From assembly GCA_013398055.1 (NCBI GenBank), contig VZRS01009608.1, positions 1 to 64,000 of the forward strand: a stretch of 64,000 bases of DNA, read 5' to 3'. Position 1 is the stretch's first letter, and every line of letters begins with the position of its first letter. Shown here one piece after another: positions 50,701-62,000 of this stretch. Both the position numbers and the translations under genes were made by a program. Under the pieces are notes generated by a model, which made no database searches, had not been told where the DNA came from, and was given only the letters and a program-made list of their open reading frames with translations. The stretch comes from Ifrita kowaldi (lineage: Eukaryota; Chordata; Aves; Passeriformes; Cinclosomatidae).

Positions 50701-51644
50701 CACCAAGTTTCTGACAGACACGCTGTTAAGCCAGCGAAATGCCCGCAGATGTTACTTGCCCATCAGAGGGGAACATATTCTCTTGAGGACTCTGAGCATC
50801 TTGTCACGGTTTATTTATTTATTTTTGAACGAAGCAAAAAATTAGCAAACCCATGTAATGGTTAATATATATATGCAAGCAAATGATAATAGCATGAAGC
50901 CTATTAATAATTAAAACCAGTGCTGGATTTTAAGATACTAAAGTTGAAATGTGAATTGCTTTCCAGCAGCTCTGGAATGGTACAGTTAATGAATCTATTG
51001 CACTGTCTCCCTAATAGCTTCAGCATAACTTAATTCAGAGAAAACAATCCTGAATTTTCACAGCAGGAGTCTCAGTTTTACTTTACTCTCTCCCTATGCC
51101 TTTTAGTACTTTACTGGAGCAGTCTCCACACGAAGGCTCCATCAGCAGGTTCAGTAACCTGTGTCATTGTCCCCCACTGGATACAAAAGCCAGAGCCTTG
51201 GAACAGCCCCGTGCTTGCCAAGAACCCCCCACTGCTGCCACGGAGGGCCTGGGGTGCTGGCCAGGATGTGGCCAAATGTGCCACAAACCCAAAGGCAAAA
51301 TCAGACCAACACCAATCAGCCTTTGTGATACACCAGGAAGGTGGATCAGGCTTTTGCAGGATACTCAAGAACACCTTAGAGCTGCAATTTCATTTAAATC
51401 ATCCTTCTCCTTCACAGCTTTTACAAGAATGGTCTCAGAAAAGCATTAATGAGTATTTTTTTAAGTATTTCTGTAACGACAGGGATACTTTTCAGGGGCA
51501 GAATTCCAGGCAGGGCCTCAGCAGGACTCAAGCCTGAAACCTCTCTTCCTCACTAAACGTTTTCCTTTCAACAATCTTGAACCCTTTTCCCCCCTGCCAT
51601 TACCAAAGAGGCTTGCATATATGAAAACTACCATTTCTTTTATT
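47712..51644. other. Unique noncoding DNA, AT-rich in parts
   Basis: No gene recognised. It contains A/C-rich tracts at 48711-48750 and 48860-48883, a near-perfect hairpin at 48457-48477 (AATAATTCAT, T, ATGAATTATT) and a perfect 16-bp palindrome at 50384-50399 (TAACTAAATTTAGTTA). Frames at 49105-49848 and 51096-51537 overlap on both strands without recognisable domains. Confidence 0.5.
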
Positions 51645-51661
51645 CCTCCCCCCCCCTCCCC
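51645..51661 (-). other. C-rich tract (G-rich on minus strand)
   Basis: CC, T, C9, T, C4. The minus strand has a G4 run and a G9 run, so a quadruplex is possible there. It sits immediately left of an AT-rich, TAAT-motif-dense block (51662-51800). Confidence 0.4.
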
Positions 51662-51800
51662 AGGTATTAATTACATTATAGTTCATTAACTCAGCTCATT
51701 AAGACCAGAGTACAGGTAGGAAATAGGTAATTGGCTAGGTACAATTATTACGCTAATTTAATTAGCTGTTTTGTGCTTTTATCAAAAAGGTGACCTCTGT
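51662..51800. promoter_or_regulatory. Possible conserved noncoding element
   Basis: Dense homeodomain-type TAAT/ATTA cores (ATTAATTACATTATAG, GGTAATTGGC, ACGCTAATTTAATTAGC), then an AAGGTGACCT word near 51787-51796 resembling a nuclear-receptor half-site (AGGTGA/TGACCT). This is motif clustering only; conservation cannot be tested here. Confidence 0.2.
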
Positions 51801-54800
51801 GGAGTCTGGAATAGCTTTTCCTCCCTTGCTGCTCGAGGGGTTGCAGCCTTGGGTCTGTGATTACCTATGAGGATGAAAAGCAAGATTCAAATTGCTTTTG
51901 GTGGGGTTCAGACTGAGGGGAAGAGGCAGCTGCATCCAGATACTGCTGTTCAAGGGTGTTGCATTTTAATTTATTTGTCTCTCCTCGCTTACTTGGACAT
52001 TTCTGATGCTTTGTTGTGCCCAGGCAAAGCACAAGCCTGGATGTGGGGAATGTGGGATTGTACTGCTCGAGACAGGCCAGATCTCTTACGAGTCCATGAA
52101 AGCCAGAGCAAAAGAATTAAAACCCATGGAAAATACAGCAAATATTCACACATCTGCACATGAGCACGGGCTGGCTTGGTGGCAGTGCCACGGGGAGCAC
52201 AGCAAGCCTTTCACCCCGTGTCACCGCTGAAAGGGCTCAGCACAAGCTGTCCCCAGCCACCCCCAGAGGGGGCTTTACTTCAATATTGCCTTAATTAAAC
52301 AACCAGAGTGATTTGTTCCCGAGGACACCACACAAGTGAACACCGTGGAGGGAAGCAGCTCTAGGGATGCTTTCAATTAAAACAGCAATTGGTGGGGGTG
52401 GCAAGGCATGGCCCAGTTCCTAATTGAATAAATGTGACATTTCCCACTGGCTAAAGGTGGGACCTGGACAAAGCCCAGAACGGAAAGGGAGGGGATCAAG
52501 CAGCAGGTTCAAGCGAGTTCAAAACAGCACTAAGAGGTTTACTTGTCACCTTTATAGGAAAATGTGTGTCTATTCCACAGAGGAGTGTCGAAAGAATCTT
52601 CTATCTAAACAAAACCTATGGATACCTTAAGTTTAGGTAAAAACAAAGCAAAATTTTAAGTAAAAAGTGGGAATTTTTTTTTCAATTTAATCTCTGTGCT
52701 CATTTTGAAAAATTTTCTCTTCAAAAATAAAATATCTATGACTATTCTGAGGTTTAACACTTCTACTGTATTACAGACACTCACACCTGACTCTCACATT
52801 GCTAAAATCTAGGTTTGTATACTTACTGCTTCAATGTTATATCACTTCCCAATGCTGACAAACAGCACAAATAATACCTGTCTGTTTGTGCAATCACACA
52901 GGGGATGGAGCTGGGATTATAAATTATCTCCAGAGAAATAAGAGGCACAAAACAAAAGCTTGTCAAGTCAACTGGAGCAAATTGGTATTGTGCTGGAACA
53001 AACTGGAGAACTAACAAGCAATACAGATGAAATCATGGACAGCTAGAGCAGATCCATAGTTTATCTTCCAGAGTCAGTTAATGTCAATGTCAGTGGAATT
53101 TGCACAAGCAACAAACCCTCAACCTCAGCTCTACGCCAACTGACATTTCCTTCCTTTTAAAATTGGCAGTGGAACCTAAATTTAACCTCTGGAGAATATG
53201 CCACATGACACCTGTGTTCTTTACATGTTCAGCTTAAGACTTTGAAAGCTAATTTATCCATGCAGCACCTCAATAAGTGACTTGCCTAGCAACTACTGAA
53301 CTTCTGTCACTTGTTGGCTTCTGGCAGCAGAGCCTTTTTCTCTTGAGAACTCATTCTTTAATAATGACCGTCCTAGACCCCTGAGGAAGACACTAATGAG
53401 CATTTGAAAATGCCAAAGAAAAACCAAAACTAACAGCATTCACTGATTTTTGAAGAAACAACACCTGTTAAAAGTGGTCACTGTACCAGTAGATTTTTGC
53501 AACAAATTGTGCCAGGCTGTGTTATTAGATTCATATTGAATCTCACAGCCAAAATACAAACACTTAAACAGACACTTGAAATACTGAAAGCCAAATTAAA
53601 GATTTCTTACAAAGTGCTGCTTCTGTTACGCGCTTAAGAAAACAGTATGTGAGAAGAATTTTAAAACAAATATCCCCTCCAAACCAAAAGAGCTTCAAAA
53701 TAATAAAGTACAGTGACAAAAGTGCTTTCCCAAGGTCCCCTGGATCCAGATGTAACTCAGTGAAGAAGGATATGGAGAAGCGGCTTTTCCCCCAGAAGTG
53801 ACACTGGCCTGTCCTGGCACTGAGGGGAGGCAGCAGTGCCTCGGACACAGATGAGGCACTGCACGTTTTGCCAACATTTCTGCAGAGTTTCTGTAGCTCT
53901 ACAGAGAAGGCACAAACTATGCAGCCATGTGTTTACCGAATTTCCCTCCCCAGTGAAAGCAGGTTTTCTCATTCTGCCATTGGGCAGCGTGAAATAATTC
54001 CAGAACTGCAAAATAATTCCAGAACTGCAAAATAACTCCAGAACTGCAAAATAAACATTATTGAGAAGGCAAACACGTATAATGCAGTCAGGCATTGGTC
54101 AAAGGGTCTGGTGTCATGGGGACTCTGCCCCACACACCCCGGGCTGTTTCCGTCCGTGGGGTTCGGATGCTGTAGGGGTATGACAGTGACACAACAAGGC
54201 AAGTCTGCAGCATATTTACATGAGTTTGAAACTGAGACTCTGACTACCAAATAAAAGCAGGTACTCCTACCACTTTGTAGTTATTCTAATATCTTCCCCT
54301 AAAGAAATAAAGTGGTGTTGTACTCAGCCGTATTAGCAACAAATCAAATGTTCTGCAAACACCATGAGACCAGGAGAAAATGAGTTTGAGATATTATCCT
54401 TGTTCTTTACTTACACACCCCCATTTGCAGAAACACTCAAGTCTATCCTCCCTTTATATTAGAGGAAAATTAATTAAATGGGTAATAATTTAGAACAAAA
54501 CAGGAGAAATAGCCTGTAACACAAAGGCATTATTAATGAAGAACTGTTACTTGAGAATAGATGGATAGATGCATTACAACAGAAACAACAAGGAATAACT
54601 TAACAGGTTTAAAACTCTGTGCCTTTCATATACCCGTGGTCATTTCAGTAAAACGATGTGCTCATTTTGGGGGAATCCAGCTCTCCTGAAAGCTAGGTAA
54701 GAGTTTAAATTACCCCATCTATTTACAGCTATTGAAGAGCAAAGTGCTAGAGGAAGCTGTGTCAGAGAATAGGTAGATATATGCTGATAGCATCTTGTCA

Positions 54801-55599
54801 CCAACCTGAGATGGGCTCTTGCACTTATTTGAATATTCAAGCAACTTTACATAGGGAAAAAGAATTATTCATATGCATTATTGAGCCACTGTACAAATGC
54901 CATCTGAATCAAAACCCTAGATTGGCCTCTCTGTAAAATAGGACCAATTCAAAAGGTGTCTTGATTCCCGTCTGTAGACTGTAGGCATCAGATAAAGCAC
55001 TGGAAAAAAAAAACAAAACAACCCACATATCCAAATTCATTTTCTCTGCCAGAATTCACACACCCGCACGTGCTCACATGCACACGACGAGTCTGTGCAC
55101 TTGGCCCACGCTTCGAGGATGTGAATGATCTGGGGGTACTGGAAACTAGCAGAAAAATAATTCAGATCAAATTAAAACTGTGACTACAGAAAACAGCCTT
55201 CATTCCAAATTCTTAGCTCCAGACAAAAGCCATGCAACCCTCCAGGAAAGCTGTGAGAAAAGAAGCTTTTGCAGTCTCACGAGTTTGGTGTGCAGCCACT
55301 GGCAGACCTTAAGGACAGGGCACGGCAAATGGCCAGGGGGGTCAGGGCAACCATTCCCTCAGTCTGTCTTTGGTTACTGAGGGTTGTTTTTCTGCGTACT
55401 AATTTCCTCTTTTATTGAATTCAACAAAAATAAGCACAAAGCTGAATCTCAGTTGCACGTGGTTAAAATTAACCTCTTCAAATTCTACACACCCCAAATC
55501 CTCTTGCTACAGCTTTATTTTTAAGGGATGCCCAGCAATGATTTGCTGTGAGATGAATAATACATTTATATCACATGCTAGTTGTAGCAAAAATAATCT
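51801..55599. other. Unique noncoding DNA
   Basis: No gene supported. It holds a short 19-bp tandem repeat (listed separately) and an A-rich tract at 55002-55019. Other open frames are short and without domains. Confidence 0.5.
53992..54053 (+). repeat. 19-bp tandem repeat, about 3 copies
   Basis: The unit AATAATTCCAGAACTGCAA repeats with a 19-bp period. One copy has AATAACTCC instead. It is a small local expansion that also produces a repeated LFCSSGI/LFCSSGI-like peptide on the minus strand, with no evidence of coding. Confidence 0.92.
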
Positions 55600-56040
55600 A
55601 TAAATGTTTAATAAATATCCTGTAATGCTTTTGGTGAGCGTGTTATAAATAAGTAACAATAGATTTGCAATGAAATATTTATATGCATTTTGGCTATTGT
55701 TATGCTTTAAGTGTTCAAGGAGCCATTACTAACAAAGTGAATGGAGTTATCAAGGTTATAGATATGTTCTGCAAGCCATTTATAATGAAATGCTCAACAC
55801 TTAAAGTAAATGCATTTGTAGAGGTTGTTGACAAAGTGTAAATGTCTGACGAACCATTCATACTAAACTCCACACAGATATAAATGATATGTAGGCATTT
55901 GATAAGTCCTTTATAGTGAGACATGAAACTCTTCTCTGCTGGGAATATACTGCAAGATCCTGTGTGTCCCTGGATCCCATCCCTGTGGCACGTGTACAAA
56001 TGCACGGCTGGAGCTTGACAAATCCCTTACAACTCATATT
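55600..56040 (-). repeat. Degenerate ~53-bp periodic repeat
   Basis: Read on the minus strand, related words recur: CATTATAAATGGCTTGCAGA, AGTATGAATGGTTCGTCAGA, TTAGTAATGGCTCCTTGAAC, ACTATAAAGGACTTATCA and ATTACAGGATATTTATTAAA. Plus-strand positions of the shared core are about 55605, 55712, 55765, 55843, 55897 and 56015, many intervals being near 53-54 or twice that. An 11-bp inverted pair also exists (CTTTAAGTGTT at 55705-55715, AACACTTAAAG at 55796-55806). It looks like an old tandem or internal-repeat element, family unknown to me. Confidence 0.5.
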
Positions 56041-59000
56041 ATTAAGACAGCAGCTTAGCTGTTACATACAGATAACATGAAGGGTCAACAGCAGGGATAA
56101 CTTCCAGAGAGCCACTGGGGTCCAAAAGCAGCCAGAGGGCTCTTTCCATACAGCGTGGTCCTGAATATCCACTGTTCCAGGTGCTGCTGTGGGAGGGACA
56201 CAGCACATGTTAAACTGTCCACACATCCACAGCAGCATGGAGAACAGCCCTGGGACCAGGACCTGGCCCCACCAGGACAAACAGTGTCCCCTCCACTTGA
56301 CAAACTCAGAGTACTCCTGGTGCTGTTTAGAAAGACAGGCATGAGCTGTTCCTGGGGATATTAGTGATGGATTTGTGCCACCCGCTGTAATCACACGCTG
56401 ACCCTTCAGATTTCACAGCACCTGTCCCCGTGGGGAGCGCCTGAGGCTGCCTTTGGCTCCCACAGCTGCCCTAGGTGTTGCTGCTTTGTACCCAGACCTT
56501 CCTGAGCACTTTCACAGCTCCTATAAAACACCTTGGGCTCTGCAGCCACCGCTGCTCGCAGCTCTTACTGACCCTCAAAGGCTGAGATGGCCAGGACAGC
56601 AACATTGTTCTCGTGACAGGAAATCATCGTGGCTCCTCACTTAGTGAAAAGAGCGCTACAAATAGCTGGAAAGGTTTAAAACCTGTCTGAAATAATACCA
56701 TTAAAGGTGGAAGGATTTAACATTCTCTCACACAGCCACTCATCCAGGGCTTAACAGCAGGGGATTTGGCTTGGAAAACTGCAGCAATATCAGAACAACA
56801 AGATGAATACAGGAAAAAGTAATATTCATTTCTGTATTTCAGTAATCTTCTAAAACATAGGACTGTTATAGTCTGCTGGAACATGCATATGGCCATAACA
56901 GAACAGAAAAATAAATGAAGACTTCCTTTCAGTCCCTCACAAAGATGACAAAGTGGATGCCATTGAAAGGAAGAGGACATCAAAGTGAGATAAATTAGCC
57001 AAATCACCTGCTGAAAATATAGGATTATATTAGGTTAAACTTCTAAGGAAATAAATAGAATTTTAAATTCAATAACTTTCGCTGACATTATGAGCTGTTG
57101 TATATAAACTGTAATGCAAATTTAATTGCTACACTATTTTGTACGTCCCACAGCACTGATTCGTTCCAGGGTCAATATGGGGTTTCCTCCCTTTGTGTCT
57201 CTACCAGGAGTGTCAGGCATGAGTGAGAAGTATTAGATTTTGCTCTTCACTTATCCCCTTTCAAATTGCAAAATCAATCTATGAAAATAACCTTCACTCT
57301 GTCTTTAGGTACCTGCAAAGGTAAATTCTTATCTCAACTTTATTCATATCCTCAGTTTTATAGCAACATTAAAACATTAGAGGGAAATACTTTCTAATAA
57401 TGATACATTAATGAATGATAAATTACAGGGGAAATACTACTTAGAACATCCATATTAATACTAAATGAGTTCTTCATTATTAATATAGTATCATAAATAT
57501 AAAAAGGGAATTATAAATAATTAGGTTATGGTTTTATATTGTTAAACTCTTGAAATTATATTTTTATTTCAAATAACTTCAATAGATGTTGGAAAAGCCA
57601 TCCACCCTTTGGCACAGGCTTTCATGTCAAGTGAAGCCACCTGAGAAGGAAAGGGTGCTCCAAGTGCACAAGCCCTGCCATGCCTGAATCCAGAGGTTAT
57701 TTCACTGACTAACAGGGAAAGTTTGCTTTGCTGAGGATTAGAATATTTGAACTAACACAACCAGAGATTCCAGAAAAAGGAAGTAATAACGATTTTTACG
57801 TGTACAGGATAACATCTTTCCTGTTGTGACCAGAAGCATTTTTTAAGTGTAGGACTCCAATGCAAGCCACCAATACAAAGTATGTCCCGGCGACCTTGTG
57901 CCAAACATCCACACTCGCGCCAACAGCAGTTTTTTGATTGGAGTTCATCTTCCCACGTTTTCAGATTTTAGACTCTGAGAGTGCTGAAGAACAACATGGC
58001 CTTTTACCAACAGAATCTGTTACAATTAGACAAACTCAGATTTGTTTCTTCATCGTTATTTTCCTTTTCTTCTCTCATTTCTTAAGCTTTCCTGATAAAA
58101 GTCCTCTGATACATCCACTAAAAACTGCTGATGGTGATGCTGCTTCACCACAAAAAATGAGGTGAAAAGAAATAGGGTTTAGGCAGTGCATGAAACAATA
58201 AGAAAGATAAGTTGCTGTGACTTTTCTAGGAGCTGACGAATACCAGGGTAAAGGAATCAAATATTTTGTGTTTAAGTGAGAAAATAGGGGCTTCACCATG
58301 TCTAATAATGGCATTTCATGCAGGAAAATCTTACTAGTGTACTAGAAGGGTTTGGGCAGTTTGAACTTAACTAAGTGGTGGAACTGGGAGAAATGACCTA
58401 CAAAAAGTCCCTTTAGTTTTCTACATTCTCAACATTTAAGGAGGCCCTTCTGTACAAAGACGAATTTGCACAACCCATCATTAATACAAACTTTGGAAAC
58501 TTATCACTTCATAATTTTACTTTGTCATGGATCCAAAAGAAAAAACGACATGTACACAGCAAGTGACAAACTGCAATCTCACAAGCACCGTGTCTATGCA
58601 AATGCTGTCAATAAGGTTCTAAACAACTCATTCATTGCCAGGCTCACACCGAAAATTGAAGCTCTTCTTACCAAGCTCTTGCAGGCTGGAGGTTATTTTT
58701 CATTTAGATAACACTGTTTAAAATATAACTATCTTGCTGAGATACCGTTTGTCTTGCCCGTCCTTTGAAGAAACGCAATTCAGAATTTTGCTTGCCAGCC
58801 TCACAGGAACATGAGTGTCACAGCTGCCTTCCTGTGGCCCTGCCCCTCTTCCCATCCCCTCTCCATGCTCCACAGGAGCACCATGCTCCACTGCAGGCCA
58901 CCAGCTTTTTTTTGTCTCTGGACCAGCCAAATCAGTCAAATACCCGCACACGTTTTTGCGTTGGTGCTGGGGTTGGATATTTTTGATGCTGGCTTATCCC

Positions 59001-62000
59001 TGAGGTCACAGAGGGGCAGGAGGTGAGAGCCAGCTCAAAGGAAGCAGTGGAAGTGTCAGTCAGGAGGACAGGAATGGGACTACCCTGCCAGGCTGCAGTG
59101 ACCTGTTAGCCCAACTTCAGCTTCTCATGGGAAACTGGATGAGAAAAGCATCTGAACCTGACTAACTGTCCTAAAAAGTGGTTTTGTGAGGGAGGTGTCT
59201 GTGGCTGCTCCAAGGAGACTGAAGAGCCCTGGAAATACAGCCCTGGGGTGTATATTCTGCTCCTGCATCCCCTGCATGGAAAGAGCCTTTTCAGATAGGG
59301 ACAGAAACTGTGGTCAGCTGAAAAAAAAAAAATGACTGCAGAGGTGTCTCAAAATTAAACCCAAAGAGAAATATCTAGAAAGGGGAACATGGATACATAA
59401 TTATTTAATGAAGGTTTATGTTTCCGTGTGACTATCTCAATGTCATAGTTGTGCTCCAGAATAATAACTGTATGAAAAAGGTCTATAATTAGGGGACATC
59501 AAGAATTTCACTGTAAACTGGAATAGCCTGTCAGGCCGAGATTTCTCTTTCACAAACTCTTGGAATTGCAATGACAGGAGTTCATTTAATGGATAAAAGC
59601 TAGTGATACTGCTGCTTTCTTGTGTTACTGATCTTGCTTTTAATGAGAAAGGGTGGGGTTTTTTTCCCTTTTTCTGCTTGAAATTATGCATTGAGCCTCC
59701 AGCCTGCTCGGATGCATTCAGTGCAATTGAAAAGGTGCTCCCAGTTTCTGAGGCTGTATATTCAATTAATGTAATATGTCACAACATTTTCAAAATGCAA
59801 GTTTCTTAGAAAAAGAGACATTACTGTGAAAGAACAAATTTAAAATACATGTAAAGCACATTTTCTTGGGAAAGTGTTTGATTCAAATTTTCAGAAGACA
59901 AAAACCCATAAAGGTCTCTCTTATGCCTTCCTTCTTAATCTTCAGCCAAAATTTCAGGACCATAAACTGGCATCAATAGAAGCTGCATCGCAGGAATGAA
60001 AGGAATATATGGCCTTTAGAGAAAGAAATTTTTACACTTAAAAGAGAGAGAGGGAACATTTCTATGCTTTGCAGTCATTCAGCATAAAATTACTTACTTA
60101 TTATTCATGACTATCTTTAAATGCTTTATTGAAGCATAATGCAAAAAAGTATCTGCTCACACTTAAAACCCCAAATTTCACCTACCCATTCTACATTTGG
60201 GTTTTGGCTTCAACATCTATCAAACAATTCTATTATTTCCCCTATTTTTTGACATTGCCAGGTCATTGTATCAATCATTGCTTTGACGTGACAGTGTCAA
60301 CTGCCCACCAACAGAAAAGCCACAGCAAATGCAATGTACTGTTTGGAAAGCAGAGCTAAAGATGGAGCTGCTAAGCAGGAGCAAAAGAGAGTCTGAGGCG
60401 CAGCAGGGCTTGCTCTGGGTATTCAGTGCCCTGGGACTCTCACACTGGATGTTTTCCTTAGGGCTTGCTAGGAGCGTTTGGTTCCTTGAACCCAAAAGCT
60501 TCACATACCTCCACTAAGCTTTCTCATTCCACATTGAAGTCCTTTGACTTATTCCTCTCGTGTGTGCTCAGGATATACAGGCTGTGCTTTCTCAGATGTT
60601 TTTGGGAGTAGGGGAATGGAGACTCCTGATTTCCTCCTACAGCCTGTCTCAGACTCTGTGCTTCTGCAAATCCTGGTGTATCAGCAAGCCTTTAGTCCTA
60701 CCTGGGGCTGCATCCCAGGGGAGCAGGGCAGAAACCAGCTTGGGTTTCTACGTAAAAAATGAACTTCTGAGGAGCAGGAAACTGTCCTCCCAAATCTGTC
60801 TGAAAAATAACAAAGCAGAGGAAATATCTGCCAGTGCCTGGATCAAGCCCAGTGTGGATTCAGATCAATTCCATCAAAGCATTAAGCAGACAGATATTAA
60901 GCACTTATTTACAACTTGCAAAGATTACGAAGAACTGCGTTAGTGAAGAAAAAACAGTGGTTTTGTTTAGCAAACTATTTCATCTGTTAGTGGTTGCAGA
61001 TTTTCTGGTCTCAGGAACTGCCATCTGCTTTATTTCCAACTTCAGGTTCATGCAAGTCCTTCTCAGGTAGAAAACGCGAGTGGGGTGACTTCCCCTCCTG
61101 CACTCCTCCAGCTTTACTCAACAGAGCTGACATTTCACAGGTACCCGAGAAGCTCCCTCTGCTCACCCACATTTCACATTCCCTGTTTCCACTGCACATG
61201 CTCCAGAACACTGGACTAGGCACACATTCCTCACCATCCCTCTGATTTCTTCTCAGTGCAGCCCAAGCTGCACCATTTTACTCGGATGCAAAGCAATGGC
61301 TAAAGCACTGACAGCCTCCTTTTCTTTGCAGCTGCTACAGATCACCCTGCTAGGGTGGGTTGTTTGCCACACAGTTTTGATCCCCTATAATTAAAAAGGA
61401 ACTTAGGCCATTCTAGTTGCCACCACCCTCTCCCTTAAGGTTTACCCCTGGCTTGGAAGCCCAGCCCACCCTTGCTCCAGGAATCACCCTCTGGCAACAG
61501 GAAGCCCTGGAAAACAGTGACCTCGTCCCCATCCCAGAAAGAAGTCAGCCGAGTTCAGCACATCCAAAAGGCCTTTTCCCTTTGTTTGACATGGACCCAG
61601 GGTACACACCCGAGGCCGTTCTGCCAAGGAATGGACTTCTCATCCTGTTGGCACTGCCTCCCTGCTGGTTGGAAGTGTACTCTTTGGGCAGTGATTCTGG
61701 TGGGATGTAATCATTTAAGTGTGATTTATGGCAGGGCTCTGTGCAGCTGGCTTAGTGCAAGGTGAGTGCACAGCAGTGCTTTAATAGTCCTTTTCCATTA
61801 GCAGGTGTGTTTTTCAGTTGGCTTCCCTGCGACTGGAAGAGTTATAAACGTAACATATAAAACACTGTTGGTAAATGTCTCCAGGCTATGAGAGGGTTTA
61901 CTGCTTGCCTCTCCAAAGGTGAGATAACTTTACGCCTCTGGAAAATAACCTTCCAGGTGATAGCTGGGGCTAAAAATTTGACGTGGAGAAGGAAAGAGTG

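Noticed and set aside
55705..55806. A microRNA precursor hairpin
   Set aside because: The paired arms are only 11 bp with about 80 bases between, and outward pairing is poor.
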